Part shown: piece by piece, positions 16,116 through 24,365 of the stretch | Layout: each line of letters starts with the position of its first letter | How positions within the stretch are numbered: the first letter of the stretch is position 1 | Assembly: GCF_008692035.1 (NCBI RefSeq) | Contig: NZ_VTFG01000002.1 | Coordinates: 248,001 to 312,000, forward strand | Length of the DNA: 64,000 nt | Source of the DNA: Pseudomonas marginalis | GTDB taxonomy: Bacteria; Pseudomonadota; Gammaproteobacteria; Pseudomonadales; Pseudomonadaceae | Direction of reading: 5' to 3' | Made by a program: the position numbers and the translations under genes | Notes under the pieces: generated by a model | What the model saw: the letters and a program-made list of their open reading frames with translations, nothing else | Told to the model about the DNA's origin: nothing | Databases searched by the model: none

Positions 16116-17101
16116 GCTTCGTCAGCGTCCAACACCTGCAAAAAGGCTACGCCGGCACCCCGGTGTTCAGTGATATCAACTGCGAAATCGCCAAGGGTGA
16201 GTTCGTCACCCTGCTCGGCCCATCCGGTTGCGGCAAGTCCACCCTGCTGCGCTGCATCGCCGGCCTGACCGCGGTGGACAGTGGGAAAATCCTGCTGGAC
16301 GGCCAGGACATCGTTCCGCTGAGCCCACAGAAACGCAACATCGGCATGGTGTTCCAGAGCTATGCGCTGTTCCCCAACATGACCGTGGAACAGAACGTCG
16401 CCTTCGGCCTGCGCATGCAAAAGGTCAACGCCGATGACAGCCACAAGCGCGTGCAGGAAGTGCTGCAACTGGTGGAACTCAAGGACCTGGCCGGCCGCTA
16501 CCCGCACCAGATGTCCGGCGGCCAGTGCCAACGTGTAGCCCTGGCCCGCTCCCTGGTCACCCGCCCGCGCCTGTTGCTGCTGGATGAGCCGCTGTCGGCG
16601 CTGGATGCACGGATTCGCAAGCACCTGCGCGAACAGATTCGCCAGATCCAGCGCGAACTGGGGTTGACCACGATTTTCGTAACCCATGACCAGGAAGAAG
16701 CCCTGACCATGTCGGACCGGATCTTCCTGATGAACCAGGGCAAGATCGTGCAAAGCGGCGATGCCGAGACCCTCTACACCGCACCGGTGGATGTATTCGC
16801 TGCCGGTTTCATCGGCAACTACAACCTGCTGGACGCCGACAAGGCCAGCCAACTGCTGCAACGCCCGATCAGCGGGCGCATCGCGATTCGCCCGGAGGCC
16901 ATCGAACTGAGCCGCAACGGCGAACTCGACGCGCTGGTGCGCAGCCACAGCCTGCTGGGCAACGTGATCCGCTACCGTATCGAAGCCCGTGGCGTGGAAT
17001 TGGTGGTGGACGTGCTCAACCGCTCGGCGGACGATCTGCACCCGGACGGCCAGCGCCTGGCACTTTCCATCGACCCCAGTGCGCTGTGTGAAGTAGCCTG
17101 A
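16112..17101 (+). CDS. ABC transporter ATP-binding protein with TOBE domain
   Basis: A 329-residue ATPase of the PotA/FbpC/PhnT group: Walker A GPSGCGKST near 37-45, Q-loop at MVFQSYALF, signature MSGGQCQRVALA near 134, Walker B LLLLDEP near 155 and the H-loop TIFVTHDQEEA. The last 90 residues form a regulatory TOBE-like domain (GRIAIRPEAIELS). It energises the two permeases before it. The HAD phosphatase follows after 30 bases. Confidence 0.88.
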   Translation: MSFVSVQHLQKGYAGTPVFSDINCEIAKGEFVTLLGPSGCGKSTLLRCIAGLTAVDSGKILLDGQDIVPLSPQKRNIGMVFQSYALFPNMTVEQNVAFGLRMQKVNADDSHKRVQEVLQLVELKDLAGRYPHQMSGGQCQRVALARSLVTRPRLLLLDEPLSALDARIRKHLREQIRQIQRELGLTTIFVTHDQEEALTMSDRIFLMNQGKIVQSGDAETLYTAPVDVFAAGFIGNYNLLDADKASQLLQRPISGRIAIRPEAIELSRNGELDALVRSHSLLGNVIRYRIEARGVELVVDVLNRSADDLHPDGQRLALSIDPSALCEVA

Positions 17102-17131
17102 GCAGCAGTGAATCTTGAGAGAGCGTAACGG

Positions 17132-17785
17132 ATGGCATTGGTAATTTTTGATTTGGACGACACCCTGATCCATGGCGACTGCGCCACCCTCTGGAGCGAA
17201 CAGATGGGCCGCCTGGGCTGGGTCGACCCGGCGTCGTTCATGGGCAGGAACAACGAGCTGATGGACGCCTACAGCCGCGGCGAGCTGGCCATGGAAGACT
17301 TCATGGACTTCAGCCTGGAACCGATGATCGGCCGCACCCCGGAGGAAATCGAGCATTTGGTGGAGCCATGGGTCGAGGATGTGATTGAACCGCTGATCTA
17401 CAGCGACGCCACCAGGACCATCGCCCGCCACCGCGCCAACGGCGACCGGATCCTGGTGATCTCCGCCTCGGGGACTCACCTGGTGAAACCGATCGCGGCG
17501 CGTATCGGCATTGATGAGGTGCTGGGGATTGAGCTGGAAGTGAGTCATGGCGTGTACAGCGGCCGTACCGTCGGTGTACTGACCTACCGCGAAGGCAAGA
17601 TCACACGCTTGCTGGAATGGCTGGAACAGGAAGGTGAATCGCTGGACGGCGCGTATTTCTATTCGGATTCGCGCAATGACTTGCCGTTGTTGCTGAAGGT
17701 GGAGCACCCGCAGGTGGTGAACCCCGACCCGGTATTGCGCGCCCACGCCGAAAAATCCGGCTGGCCAATCCACCACTGGGTCTGA
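17132..17785 (+). CDS. HAD-IB family phosphatase
   Basis: A 217-residue haloacid-dehalogenase-type phosphatase, subfamily IB. The nucleophile motif is D7-L-D9-D-T-L; motif 2 is ISASGTHLV; motif 3/4 is FYSDSRNDLPLL near residue 175. SerB-like phosphoserine phosphatases and CicA belong here. Being last in the ABC/phosphodiesterase operon, it could remove phosphate from a product of that pathway, for example a phosphomonoester freed by the enzyme at 13680. That order of reactions is inference. AGAGCGTAACGG precedes the start, a weak ribosome site. Confidence 0.82.
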   Translation: MALVIFDLDDTLIHGDCATLWSEQMGRLGWVDPASFMGRNNELMDAYSRGELAMEDFMDFSLEPMIGRTPEEIEHLVEPWVEDVIEPLIYSDATRTIARHRANGDRILVISASGTHLVKPIAARIGIDEVLGIELEVSHGVYSGRTVGVLTYREGKITRLLEWLEQEGESLDGAYFYSDSRNDLPLLLKVEHPQVVNPDPVLRAHAEKSGWPIHHWV

Positions 17786-17818
17786 CACCGCCTATCCCGA
17801 CTTGAAATCCAATCAAAG

Positions 17819-17858
17819 GTGGGAGGGGTAAGTCGAAGCGTCGCACCGCCCCTCCCAC
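17819..17858. repeat. REP-like inverted repeat between convergent genes
   Basis: GTGGGAGGGG (17819-17828) is mirrored by CCCCTCCCAC (17849-17858) with a 20-base loop. It is a diverged member of the same REP family as at 13528 and lies between convergent stops, a usual REP position where it can serve as a barrier to transcription from either side. Confidence 0.7.
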
Positions 17859-17881
17859 ATCGACCCTATTCCAATCCGGGA

Positions 17882-18844
17882 TCAGGTCAGGCTTTCGTCA
17901 ATCACCAACACCAGCTTCCCGGCAATCTGGTTAGTCGCCAACTCGGCAAACGCCGCCTCGGCATCCTTGATCGGGAACGTCCTGGCCAATTGCGGGCTCA
18001 GGCGACCTTCGGCAAACAACGGCCATACATGCTGGCTCAGCTCGCTGAACAGGTCGGCCTTGAACTGATCGTCACGGCTGCGCAGGGTCGAACCCAGCAG
18101 TTGCACACGCTTAGCCAGCACCTGGGCCAGGTCCAGTTGCGCCTCGCGGCCGCCCATCAAGCCGATCAACACCCAGCGACCGTCCAGCGCCAGCAGCTTG
18201 AGGTCCAGCGCGGCGTAGTTGCCGCCGACCGGATCGAGGATCACATCGAATGGCCCGAAATCCCGCAGCCCTTCGATACCGTCAGTGCGTACTACGCCGC
18301 CCTGGGCGCCCAGGTCTTCACAGTAGGCCAGGCGCTGCGCCGAGCCGACGCTGACCCAGCACGGGCTGCCAAATGCCTTGCACAGCTGGATGGCCGCCGA
18401 GCCCACGCCACTGGCGCCGGCGTGCAGCAACACTTTCTCACCGGGCTTGAGGCCCGCCAGTTGGAACAGATTGAGCCACGCGGTGCTGTACACCTCCGGC
18501 AGCGCCGCCGCTTCGACCAGCGACAGACCTTCCGGTACCGGCAGCACATGACGTGCATCCACCACCACTTCTTCGGCCATGCCGCCACCGGCCAGCAGTG
18601 CACAGACGCGATCGCCCACCTGCCAGGACGAACCCGGGCCCACTTCGCTGATCACCCCGGAACACTCCAGGCCCAGCACAGCACTGGCGCCAGGCGGTGG
18701 CGGATAGAGCCCTGCACGCTGCAATAAATCGGCGCGATTAAGGCCCGCAGCCGCCACGCGAATGCGAACTTGGCCTACATCACATGTAGGACTGGGTTCG
18801 TCCAACCACGCCACATGACCTTCAACGCCTTGCAATGCTTTCAC
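17882..18844 (-). CDS. NAD(P)H-quinone oxidoreductase, PIG3 family
   Basis: A 320-residue medium-chain dehydrogenase/reductase without structural zinc cysteines. It has the quinone-reductase GroES-like part (LNRADLLQRAGLYPPPPGAS near 35-54) and the nucleotide motif HAGASGVGSAA near 140, which is typical of NADPH-using PIG3/Qor proteins. These reduce quinones by one electron or act on enones. The gene is alone, and divergent from prc. The start at 18844 has a purine-rich upstream stretch (ACTATGGAGGCACTG on the minus strand) that gives a good ribosome site. Confidence 0.85.
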   Translation of the reverse strand: MKALQGVEGHVAWLDEPSPTCDVGQVRIRVAAAGLNRADLLQRAGLYPPPPGASAVLGLECSGVISEVGPGSSWQVGDRVCALLAGGGMAEEVVVDARHVLPVPEGLSLVEAAALPEVYSTAWLNLFQLAGLKPGEKVLLHAGASGVGSAAIQLCKAFGSPCWVSVGSAQRLAYCEDLGAQGGVVRTDGIEGLRDFGPFDVILDPVGGNYAALDLKLLALDGRWVLIGLMGGREAQLDLAQVLAKRVQLLGSTLRSRDDQFKADLFSELSQHVWPLFAEGRLSPQLARTFPIKDAEAAFAELATNQIAGKLVLVIDESLT

Positions 18845-18868
18845 AGTGCCTCCATAGTGAGTCTGGAC

Positions 18869-18896
18869 TGAGCCCGTAGCAGTAGCGCCGGGCTTT
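18869..18896 (+). terminator. Terminator-like hairpin between divergent genes
   Basis: GAGCCCG and CGGGCTTTTT form a stem-loop with a T-run, pointing at prc. No plus-strand gene ends here, so it may cut antisense or leader transcription before prc rather than end a gene. Confidence 0.4.
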
Positions 18897-18982
18897 TTGC
18901 ATTATGCGACCGGCCCCTATGGAACCGGCAACTTCAAAGACGGCCTAATATGCGTTATCAATTGCCCCCGCGTCGAATCAGC

Positions 18983-21064
18983 ATGAAGCATCTGTTCCCC
19001 AGCACCGCCCTCGCTCTTTTCATTGGTATCGGCTTCGCGTCGATGTCGACCAATACGTTCGCAGCCAACAGCTGGGACAACCTTCAGCCGGACCGCGATG
19101 AGGTGATTGCCAGCCTTAACGTCGTCGAGTTGCTCAAGCGTCATCACTACAGCAAGCCGCCGCTGGACGACGCGCGCTCGGTGATCATCTACGACAGCTA
19201 CCTCAAGCTGCTGGATCCGTCGCGCAGCTACTTCCTGGCCAGCGATATCGCTGAGTTCGACAAGTGGAAGACGCAGTTCGACGACTTCCTCAAGAGCGGC
19301 GACCTGCAGCCCGGCTTCACCATCTACAAGCGCTATCTGGATCGCGTGAAAGCGCGTCTGGACTTCGCCTTGGGTGAGTTGGACAAGGGTGTCGACAAGC
19401 TCGACTTCACCCAGAAGGAAACCCTTCTGGTGGACCGCAAGGACGCGCCTTGGCTGACCAGCACCGCCGCCCTCGACGACCTCTGGCGCAAACGCGTCAA
19501 GGACGAAGTGCTGCGCCTGAAGATCGCCGGCAAAGAGCCCAAGGCCATCCAGGAGCTGCTGACCAAGCGCTACAAGAATCAACTGGCGCGCCTGGACCAG
19601 ACCCGTGCCGAAGATATCTTCCAGGCCTACATCAACACCTTTGCGATGTCCTACGATCCGCACACCAATTATCTGTCTCCAGATAACGCGGAAAATTTCG
19701 ATATCAACATGAGTCTGTCCCTGGAAGGCATCGGTGCCGTCCTGCAAAGCGACAATGACCAGGTGAAGATCGTGCGTCTGGTGCCGGCCGGTCCGGCAGA
19801 CAAGACCAAGCAGGTGGCGCCTGCCGACAAGATCATCGGTGTGGCCCAGGCCGACAAAGAGATGGTCGATGTGGTCGGCTGGCGCCTGGACGAAGTGGTC
19901 AAGCTGATCCGCGGGCCGAAAGGCAGCGTGGTGCGCCTGGAAGTGATTCCGCACACCAATGCACCGAACGACCAGACCAGCAAGATCGTGTCCATCACCC
20001 GTGAAGCGGTGAAGCTCGAAGACCAGGCCGTGCAGAAGAAAGTCCTCAACCTCAAGCAGGATGGCAAGGACTACAAGCTGGGCGTGATTGAAATCCCGGC
20101 CTTCTACCTGGACTTCAAGGCCTTCCGTGCCGGTGACCCGGACTACAAGTCCACCACCCGCGACGTGAAGAAAATCCTTACCGAGCTGCAGAAGGAAAAA
20201 GTCGACGGCGTGGTCATCGACCTGCGCAACAACGGCGGCGGTTCCCTGCAGGAAGCCACCGAGCTGACCAGCCTGTTTATCGACAAGGGCCCGACCGTGT
20301 TGGTACGCAACGCTGACGGCCGTGTCGACGTGCTCGAAGACGAGAACCCGGGTGCCTTCTACAAAGGCCCGATGGCGTTGCTGGTCAACCGCCTGTCGGC
20401 TTCGGCTTCGGAGATTTTCGCCGGCGCCATGCAGGACTATCACCGTGCATTGATCATCGGCGGCCAGACCTTCGGCAAAGGCACCGTGCAGACCATCCAG
20501 CCGCTGAACCATGGCGAGCTCAAGCTGACGCTGGCCAAGTTCTACCGGGTGTCCGGGCAGAGCACCCAGCATCAGGGCGTACTGCCGGACATCGATTTCC
20601 CGTCGATCATCGACACCAAGGAAATCGGCGAAAGCGCCCTGCCGGAAGCCATGCCGTGGGACACCATCCGTCCTGCAATCAAGCCGGCCTCGGACCCGTT
20701 CAAGCCATTCCTCGCGCAGTTGAAGGCTGACCACGATACCCGCTCCGCCAAGGATGCCGAGTTTGTGTTCATCCGCGACAAGCTGGCCCTGGCCAAGAAG
20801 TTGATGGAAGAAAAAACCGTCAGCCTCAATGAAGTGGACCGTCGTGCACAGCACTCCGACATCGAAAACAAGCAACTCGCCTTGGAAAACATCCGCCGCA
20901 AGGCCAAGGGCGAAGAACCCCTCAAGGAGCTGAAGAAAGAAGACGAGGATGCGCTGCCGACCGAAGCGGATAAAACCAAGCCGGAAGACGACGCTTACCT
21001 GGCCGAGAGCGGCCGGATCCTGCTGGACTACCTGAAAATCACCAAACAGGTGGCCAAGCAGTAA
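18983..21064 (+). CDS. prc: Carboxy-terminal (tail-specific) processing protease Prc
   Basis: A periplasmic S41 protease that degrades proteins from their C-terminus and trims cell-wall hydrolases and lipoproteins. The 693-residue product has a signal peptide ending TFAAN, an N-terminal helical domain, a PDZ domain (about 240-330, GIGAVLQSDNDQVKIVRLVP), the protease core with catalytic S474 (RLSASASEIF) and K499 (FGKGTVQ), and a charged C-terminal DUF3340 region. The 25-residue Ser-Lys spacing equals that of E. coli Prc. ATG 18983 starts the signal peptide; an upstream in-frame start at 18950 would precede it with basic residues. Confidence 0.93.
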   Translation: MKHLFPSTALALFIGIGFASMSTNTFAANSWDNLQPDRDEVIASLNVVELLKRHHYSKPPLDDARSVIIYDSYLKLLDPSRSYFLASDIAEFDKWKTQFDDFLKSGDLQPGFTIYKRYLDRVKARLDFALGELDKGVDKLDFTQKETLLVDRKDAPWLTSTAALDDLWRKRVKDEVLRLKIAGKEPKAIQELLTKRYKNQLARLDQTRAEDIFQAYINTFAMSYDPHTNYLSPDNAENFDINMSLSLEGIGAVLQSDNDQVKIVRLVPAGPADKTKQVAPADKIIGVAQADKEMVDVVGWRLDEVVKLIRGPKGSVVRLEVIPHTNAPNDQTSKIVSITREAVKLEDQAVQKKVLNLKQDGKDYKLGVIEIPAFYLDFKAFRAGDPDYKSTTRDVKKILTELQKEKVDGVVIDLRNNGGGSLQEATELTSLFIDKGPTVLVRNADGRVDVLEDENPGAFYKGPMALLVNRLSASASEIFAGAMQDYHRALIIGGQTFGKGTVQTIQPLNHGELKLTLAKFYRVSGQSTQHQGVLPDIDFPSIIDTKEIGESALPEAMPWDTIRPAIKPASDPFKPFLAQLKADHDTRSAKDAEFVFIRDKLALAKKLMEEKTVSLNEVDRRAQHSDIENKQLALENIRRKAKGEEPLKELKKEDEDALPTEADKTKPEDDAYLAESGRILLDYLKITKQVAKQ

Positions 21065-21131
21065 ATGATGGCGATTTAATGTGATCGCTCCCTGGAGTGT
21101 CATCATATAGACATCATTCTGTCGTGAAATG

Positions 21132-21168
21132 AAGGACCGTCGGCGTAACGCCCACGGTCCTTTTTTTT
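21132..21168 (+). terminator. Rho-independent terminator of prc
   Basis: AGGACCGT and ACGGTCCT pair around CGGCGTAACGCCC, whose own GGCG/CGCC extends the structure, followed by a run of eight T. It lies 68 bases after the prc stop and directly before the next gene. Confidence 0.88.
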
Positions 21169-21182
21169 CGATCGAGATCGCC

Positions 21183-22952
21183 ATGACCATGACCGAACAG
21201 CTGAGTGCATTGGGCTCTATCCTGGCTCAAGGCAGTTTGCACAGCCTGTTCCAACCGATCATCTGTCTGTCGGAACGGCGCATCCTCGGCTACGAGGCCC
21301 TCAGCCGCGGCCCGTCGAACAGCCCGCTGCACTCCCCCATCGCGCTGTTCTCGGTGGCGCGCCATGCGGGACGCCTCAGCGAACTGGAAATGGCCTGCCG
21401 CGAAAGCGCATGCCGCCGCTTCAGCGAGCAAAAGCTGCCGGGCAAGCTGTTCCTGAATGTCTCGCCCGAATCCTTGATGGAGACCGCTCATCAACCGGGC
21501 CGCACCCTGCAATTGCTGCGCGACTTCGGCATTCCGCCGAGCCAGGTGGTGATCGAACTCACCGAGCAGACCCCCACCGACGATTTCGACCTGCTGCAAA
21601 CCGCCCTGCACCATTACCGCAACATGGGCTTTTCGATTGCCTTGGATGACTTGGGTGCCGGCTATTCCAGCCTGCGCTTGTGGTCGGAGCTGCGCCCGGA
21701 TTACGTGAAGATCGACCGCCACTTTATCGACGGTATCCATCAGGATGCGCTCAAGCGTGAGTTTGTCGGCTCTATCCTGCAGATCGCCAGGGCCTCACGG
21801 GCCCAGGTGATCGCCGAGGGCATCGAATTGCCGGAAGAGCTGGCGGTATTGACCGAAATGGGCGTCGACCTGGTCCAGGGTTACCTGCTCTGCCGTCCAC
21901 AGGAGCAGCCGCCCCAGGAAGCGCGCCAGATGCTGCCCAAGCCCGACCAGGCCAATGTGGCCCTCAGCGAAGAAGCCGGCGACCTCAGCGCCCTGCTCAG
22001 CGAACAACCGGCGGTCGATCAGGACACCGCCACCGCCCAGGTGTTGGAGGCGTTCCGCCGCCAGGCTAACCTTAACTCCCTGGCGGTTCTGGATGGACGC
22101 GGCCACCCGGTAGGGATCGTGCACCGGCATTCACTCTCCGATGCGCTGCTCAAGCCGTTTGCCACCGACCTGTTTGCGCGCAAGCCCATCAGCCGGCTGA
22201 TGAGTACGGATTTTCTGGCGGTGGAGTTGAGCCAGTCGCTGCAACAGGTCAGCCGCCTGCTGACCAGCCGCGCACGGCAACGTATCGAAGAAGATTTCAT
22301 CATCACCCTCAATGGCGATTACCTCGGCCTGGGCCGGGTAATCGATGTACTCAAGCTGATCACCGAACTGAAAATCCAGCAGGCGCGCTATGCCAACCCG
22401 CTGACCCTGCTGCCCGGCAACGTGCCGATCCAGCAGTGCCTGACGCGACTGTTGCAGCAACAGCGGGAATCGGTGATCTGCTACGTGGATATCGACAGCT
22501 TCAAGCCGTTCAACGACATCTACGGCTACGGACGTGGGGATGAGGTGTTGCTGTGCCTGGCGCAGTGCCTGAACGACCGGGTCGACCCCAGCCGCGACTT
22601 TGTCGGGCACATCGGTGGCGATGACTTCCTGCTGGTATTGGGGCCACAGGATTGGCGCAAGCGGCTCAACCAGCTGCTGGACGATTTCCATACCCAGTGC
22701 CGGCGCTTCTACCGCGCCGAGCACCTCGACGCCGGCTGCTTCGTGGCGCTGAACCGCCAGGGCGTACGCCAGGAGTTTGCGTTGCTGTCATTGTCGATCG
22801 GGGTGGTGCATTTGTATCCACAGGCCTGTGGACAACTCGATGCCAGCCAGTTGGCGGAACTGGCCTCGCAGGCCAAGCACCATGCCAAGGATATGACCGG
22901 CTACAGTATCCACGTGATCGACAGCATGGACATGTTGCCCCAGGCACTTTAA
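21183..22952 (+). CDS. EAL-CBS-GGDEF cyclic-di-GMP protein
   Basis: A 589-residue cytosolic signalling protein with the EAL phosphodiesterase domain first (about 10-250; GYEALSRG, LNVSPESL, ELTEQ, DDLGAGYSSL, KIDRHFI all intact), then two CBS modules (about 270-410) and a GGDEF domain last (YVDIDSFKPFNDIYGYGRGD, active loop IGGDDF). The EAL set is complete, so c-di-GMP breakdown is likely. GGDDF departs from GGDEF, so the cyclase may be weak or a GTP-sensing module. CBS pairs usually bind adenine nucleotides. The gene follows the prc terminator and is probably monocistronic; a second ATG at 21189 is equally possible. Confidence 0.88.
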   Translation: MTMTEQLSALGSILAQGSLHSLFQPIICLSERRILGYEALSRGPSNSPLHSPIALFSVARHAGRLSELEMACRESACRRFSEQKLPGKLFLNVSPESLMETAHQPGRTLQLLRDFGIPPSQVVIELTEQTPTDDFDLLQTALHHYRNMGFSIALDDLGAGYSSLRLWSELRPDYVKIDRHFIDGIHQDALKREFVGSILQIARASRAQVIAEGIELPEELAVLTEMGVDLVQGYLLCRPQEQPPQEARQMLPKPDQANVALSEEAGDLSALLSEQPAVDQDTATAQVLEAFRRQANLNSLAVLDGRGHPVGIVHRHSLSDALLKPFATDLFARKPISRLMSTDFLAVELSQSLQQVSRLLTSRARQRIEEDFIITLNGDYLGLGRVIDVLKLITELKIQQARYANPLTLLPGNVPIQQCLTRLLQQQRESVICYVDIDSFKPFNDIYGYGRGDEVLLCLAQCLNDRVDPSRDFVGHIGGDDFLLVLGPQDWRKRLNQLLDDFHTQCRRFYRAEHLDAGCFVALNRQGVRQEFALLSLSIGVVHLYPQACGQLDASQLAELASQAKHHAKDMTGYSIHVIDSMDMLPQAL

Positions 22953-23320
22953 GCCTCGGCAGACTCCGGATACTCGTATTCGAACACCCGCACCACTTCC
23001 GAGGCATGCCAGGAGGCGGCGGCCACGCCATCGGACGGCCCGCTGAAACGCCCCAGGCGCTCCACACATTCAAAGAACCCGGTACGCGGCAGGCGACTGG
23101 CGCCCTGGCTGATCACCAAGGAGCTGCGCAACGGTTGCTCGGCCTTGGCGTCCAGCGCCGCCAGGTGCTCCAGGGCAGCGGCCAGGGTTTGCATCGCCGG
23201 CGTCGGAAACTGCAGGCGCTCCAACAGTGCCCGGTAGGTCAGCAGATGGCGCTGGCGGCGCGCCTGGTCCAGTTCGTTAAGTAACCCATCCCAATGTTGA
23301 CGACTGATACGTAGGCTCAA
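22949..23320 (-). CDS. Unrecognised 123-residue protein paired with an HTH regulator
   Basis: A small soluble, helix-rich protein (HWDGLLNELDQARRQRHLLT, YRALLERLQFPTPAMQTLAA) with a beta-like C-terminal part (SRLPRTGFFECVERLGRFSG, VVRVFEYEYPES). I do not recognise the family. Its ATG overlaps the stop of the upstream HTH gene by four bases, so the two are co-translated. The pair looks like a regulator and partner or a toxin-antitoxin-like unit, without proof. Its stop overlaps the end of the convergent EAL gene by four bases. Confidence 0.65.
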   Translation of the reverse strand: MSLRISRQHWDGLLNELDQARRQRHLLTYRALLERLQFPTPAMQTLAAALEHLAALDAKAEQPLRSSLVISQGASRLPRTGFFECVERLGRFSGPSDGVAAASWHASEVVRVFEYEYPESAEA

Positions 23321-23655
23321 GATTCATCCCTCCACCCTGTAACGCCCAATTCCCAGGCCAGGCTGCGGCGGATTGCGGCATCCGGCTGACGTTCACCACT
23401 TTCGATCAATCCGAGATACGAGGGGCTGATGCCCACGGTGCGGGCCAACGCTTCAATCGCCAGGCCCTTGGCTTCACGCAAGCCGCGCAGGTCTGCGAGC
23501 GGGCGCAAATCCTGGTCAGGTGCGGCGTGTGCAGTAGGAGAAGGCGTCGGTGAAGGCTGTTGCTGACCGGCGGCTTTTAGCAGCGCCTGGTACTGATCCC
23601 ATGGCAACACCGCGTACTCGGGTTCGCCATTGCGTGAAATTATCTGAATATCCAT
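23317..23655 (-). CDS. XRE-family HTH protein with Phd-like N-terminus
   Basis: A 112-residue protein in two parts. Residues 1-30 (MDIQIISRNGEPEYAVLPWD) look like the start of Phd/YefM antitoxins, which read xxGxPxYAVLPxxEYxxLL. A Pro/Ser/Thr linker follows, then a Cro/CI-type helix-turn-helix (LRGLREAKGLAIEALARTVG, then ISPSYLGLIESGERQPD) at about 60-110. It likely binds DNA and regulates its own two-gene unit. ATG 23655 is chosen because the Phd-like segment starts there; an earlier in-frame start at 23679 adds eight residues. Confidence 0.75.
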   Translation of the reverse strand: MDIQIISRNGEPEYAVLPWDQYQALLKAAGQQQPSPTPSPTAHAAPDQDLRPLADLRGLREAKGLAIEALARTVGISPSYLGLIESGERQPDAAIRRSLAWELGVTGWRDES

Positions 23656-23748
23656 GACCGCCCCGTAGGATAACTGCACTTACTGAGTAAGCTCTTTCCT
23701 TAGGAGTGTAATCCTAACAGCCACAAAGGTCGCAGGGGGATAGCCACG

Positions 23749-24207
23749 TCATCCGTTTTTTTGCGGGTTTTCCTTGGCCAGCAAGGCCGGGGTGGCAGGC
23801 AAACGCTCAACCACCGCGAGTTTTTCCGGGCGCTGTGCGTCACGCCAGGCGCGAAACGCGCTCAGTTCGCCTTCCAGGGTCTTCATGACCCACGCCAGTA
23901 CCGCGATGTCGTCGAGCATGCCGAACATGGGGATAAAGTCCGGGATCGCATCAATCGGGCTGAGGAAATACATCAACCCCGCCACCACAGAGATCAGTGC
24001 CTTGGGGCTGATGGCCCGGTACTCGCCACGCCAGTAGGCCAGGCACAGGGATTGAAGCAACTTGAGATCATCCTTGAGCTTACCCAGGCGGTTGCCCTGG
24101 CTGGAGCCTTTGGCGGCGACAGCGAACAGCAGGGTCGGCAAACGTCCACGGCCCAGCAAGCGTGCAGCCATGGGCAGGAAACGGGTGAAATTGAAGGGTG
24201 GTTTCAT
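23749..24207 (-). CDS. YkvA family (DUF1232) membrane protein
   Basis: A 152-residue protein with the DUF1232 signature near residues 75-100: ISVVAGLMYFLSPIDAIPDF followed by IPMFGMLDDIAVLAWV. The motif YFxSPxDxIPD is the family hallmark and forms a hairpin of two hydrophobic segments. The N-terminus is basic and amphipathic. The function is unknown in all organisms I know of. It is a single gene, with its promoter in the 312-base gap that separates it from the FKBP gene. Confidence 0.8.
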   Translation of the reverse strand: MKPPFNFTRFLPMAARLLGRGRLPTLLFAVAAKGSSQGNRLGKLKDDLKLLQSLCLAYWRGEYRAISPKALISVVAGLMYFLSPIDAIPDFIPMFGMLDDIAVLAWVMKTLEGELSAFRAWRDAQRPEKLAVVERLPATPALLAKENPQKNG

Positions 24208-24235
24208 CTGTCACTCCAGTTCCATCAAACAGAAA

Positions 24236-24262
24236 GGTTATCCACACAAATTGTGGATAACC
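24236..24262. promoter_or_regulatory. Inverted pair of consensus DnaA boxes
   Basis: TTATCCACA (24238-24246) and its exact inverse TGTGGATAA (24252-24260) lie five bases apart inside a perfect 11-base-arm palindrome. Both match the strict DnaA box TTATNCACA. The site is 29 bases before the DUF1232 start, so it could be a DnaA-responsive operator or part of a DnaA-titration locus. Confidence 0.65.
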
Positions 24263-24365
24263 TTGTGAACAGAGCCTGTTTTACCGGCTGAAAGCCACGT
24301 TCTACAAGGCTTCCAGTCAGATCGGGCGTTTTTTGCGCACATCAAAAAAACCCAAGAATTCATTG

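Noticed and set aside
18917..21190. Open minus-strand frame of 757 codons antisense to prc
   Set aside because: The plus strand encodes a complete Prc protease with its catalytic residues; the antisense frame shows no recognisable domain or ribosome site.
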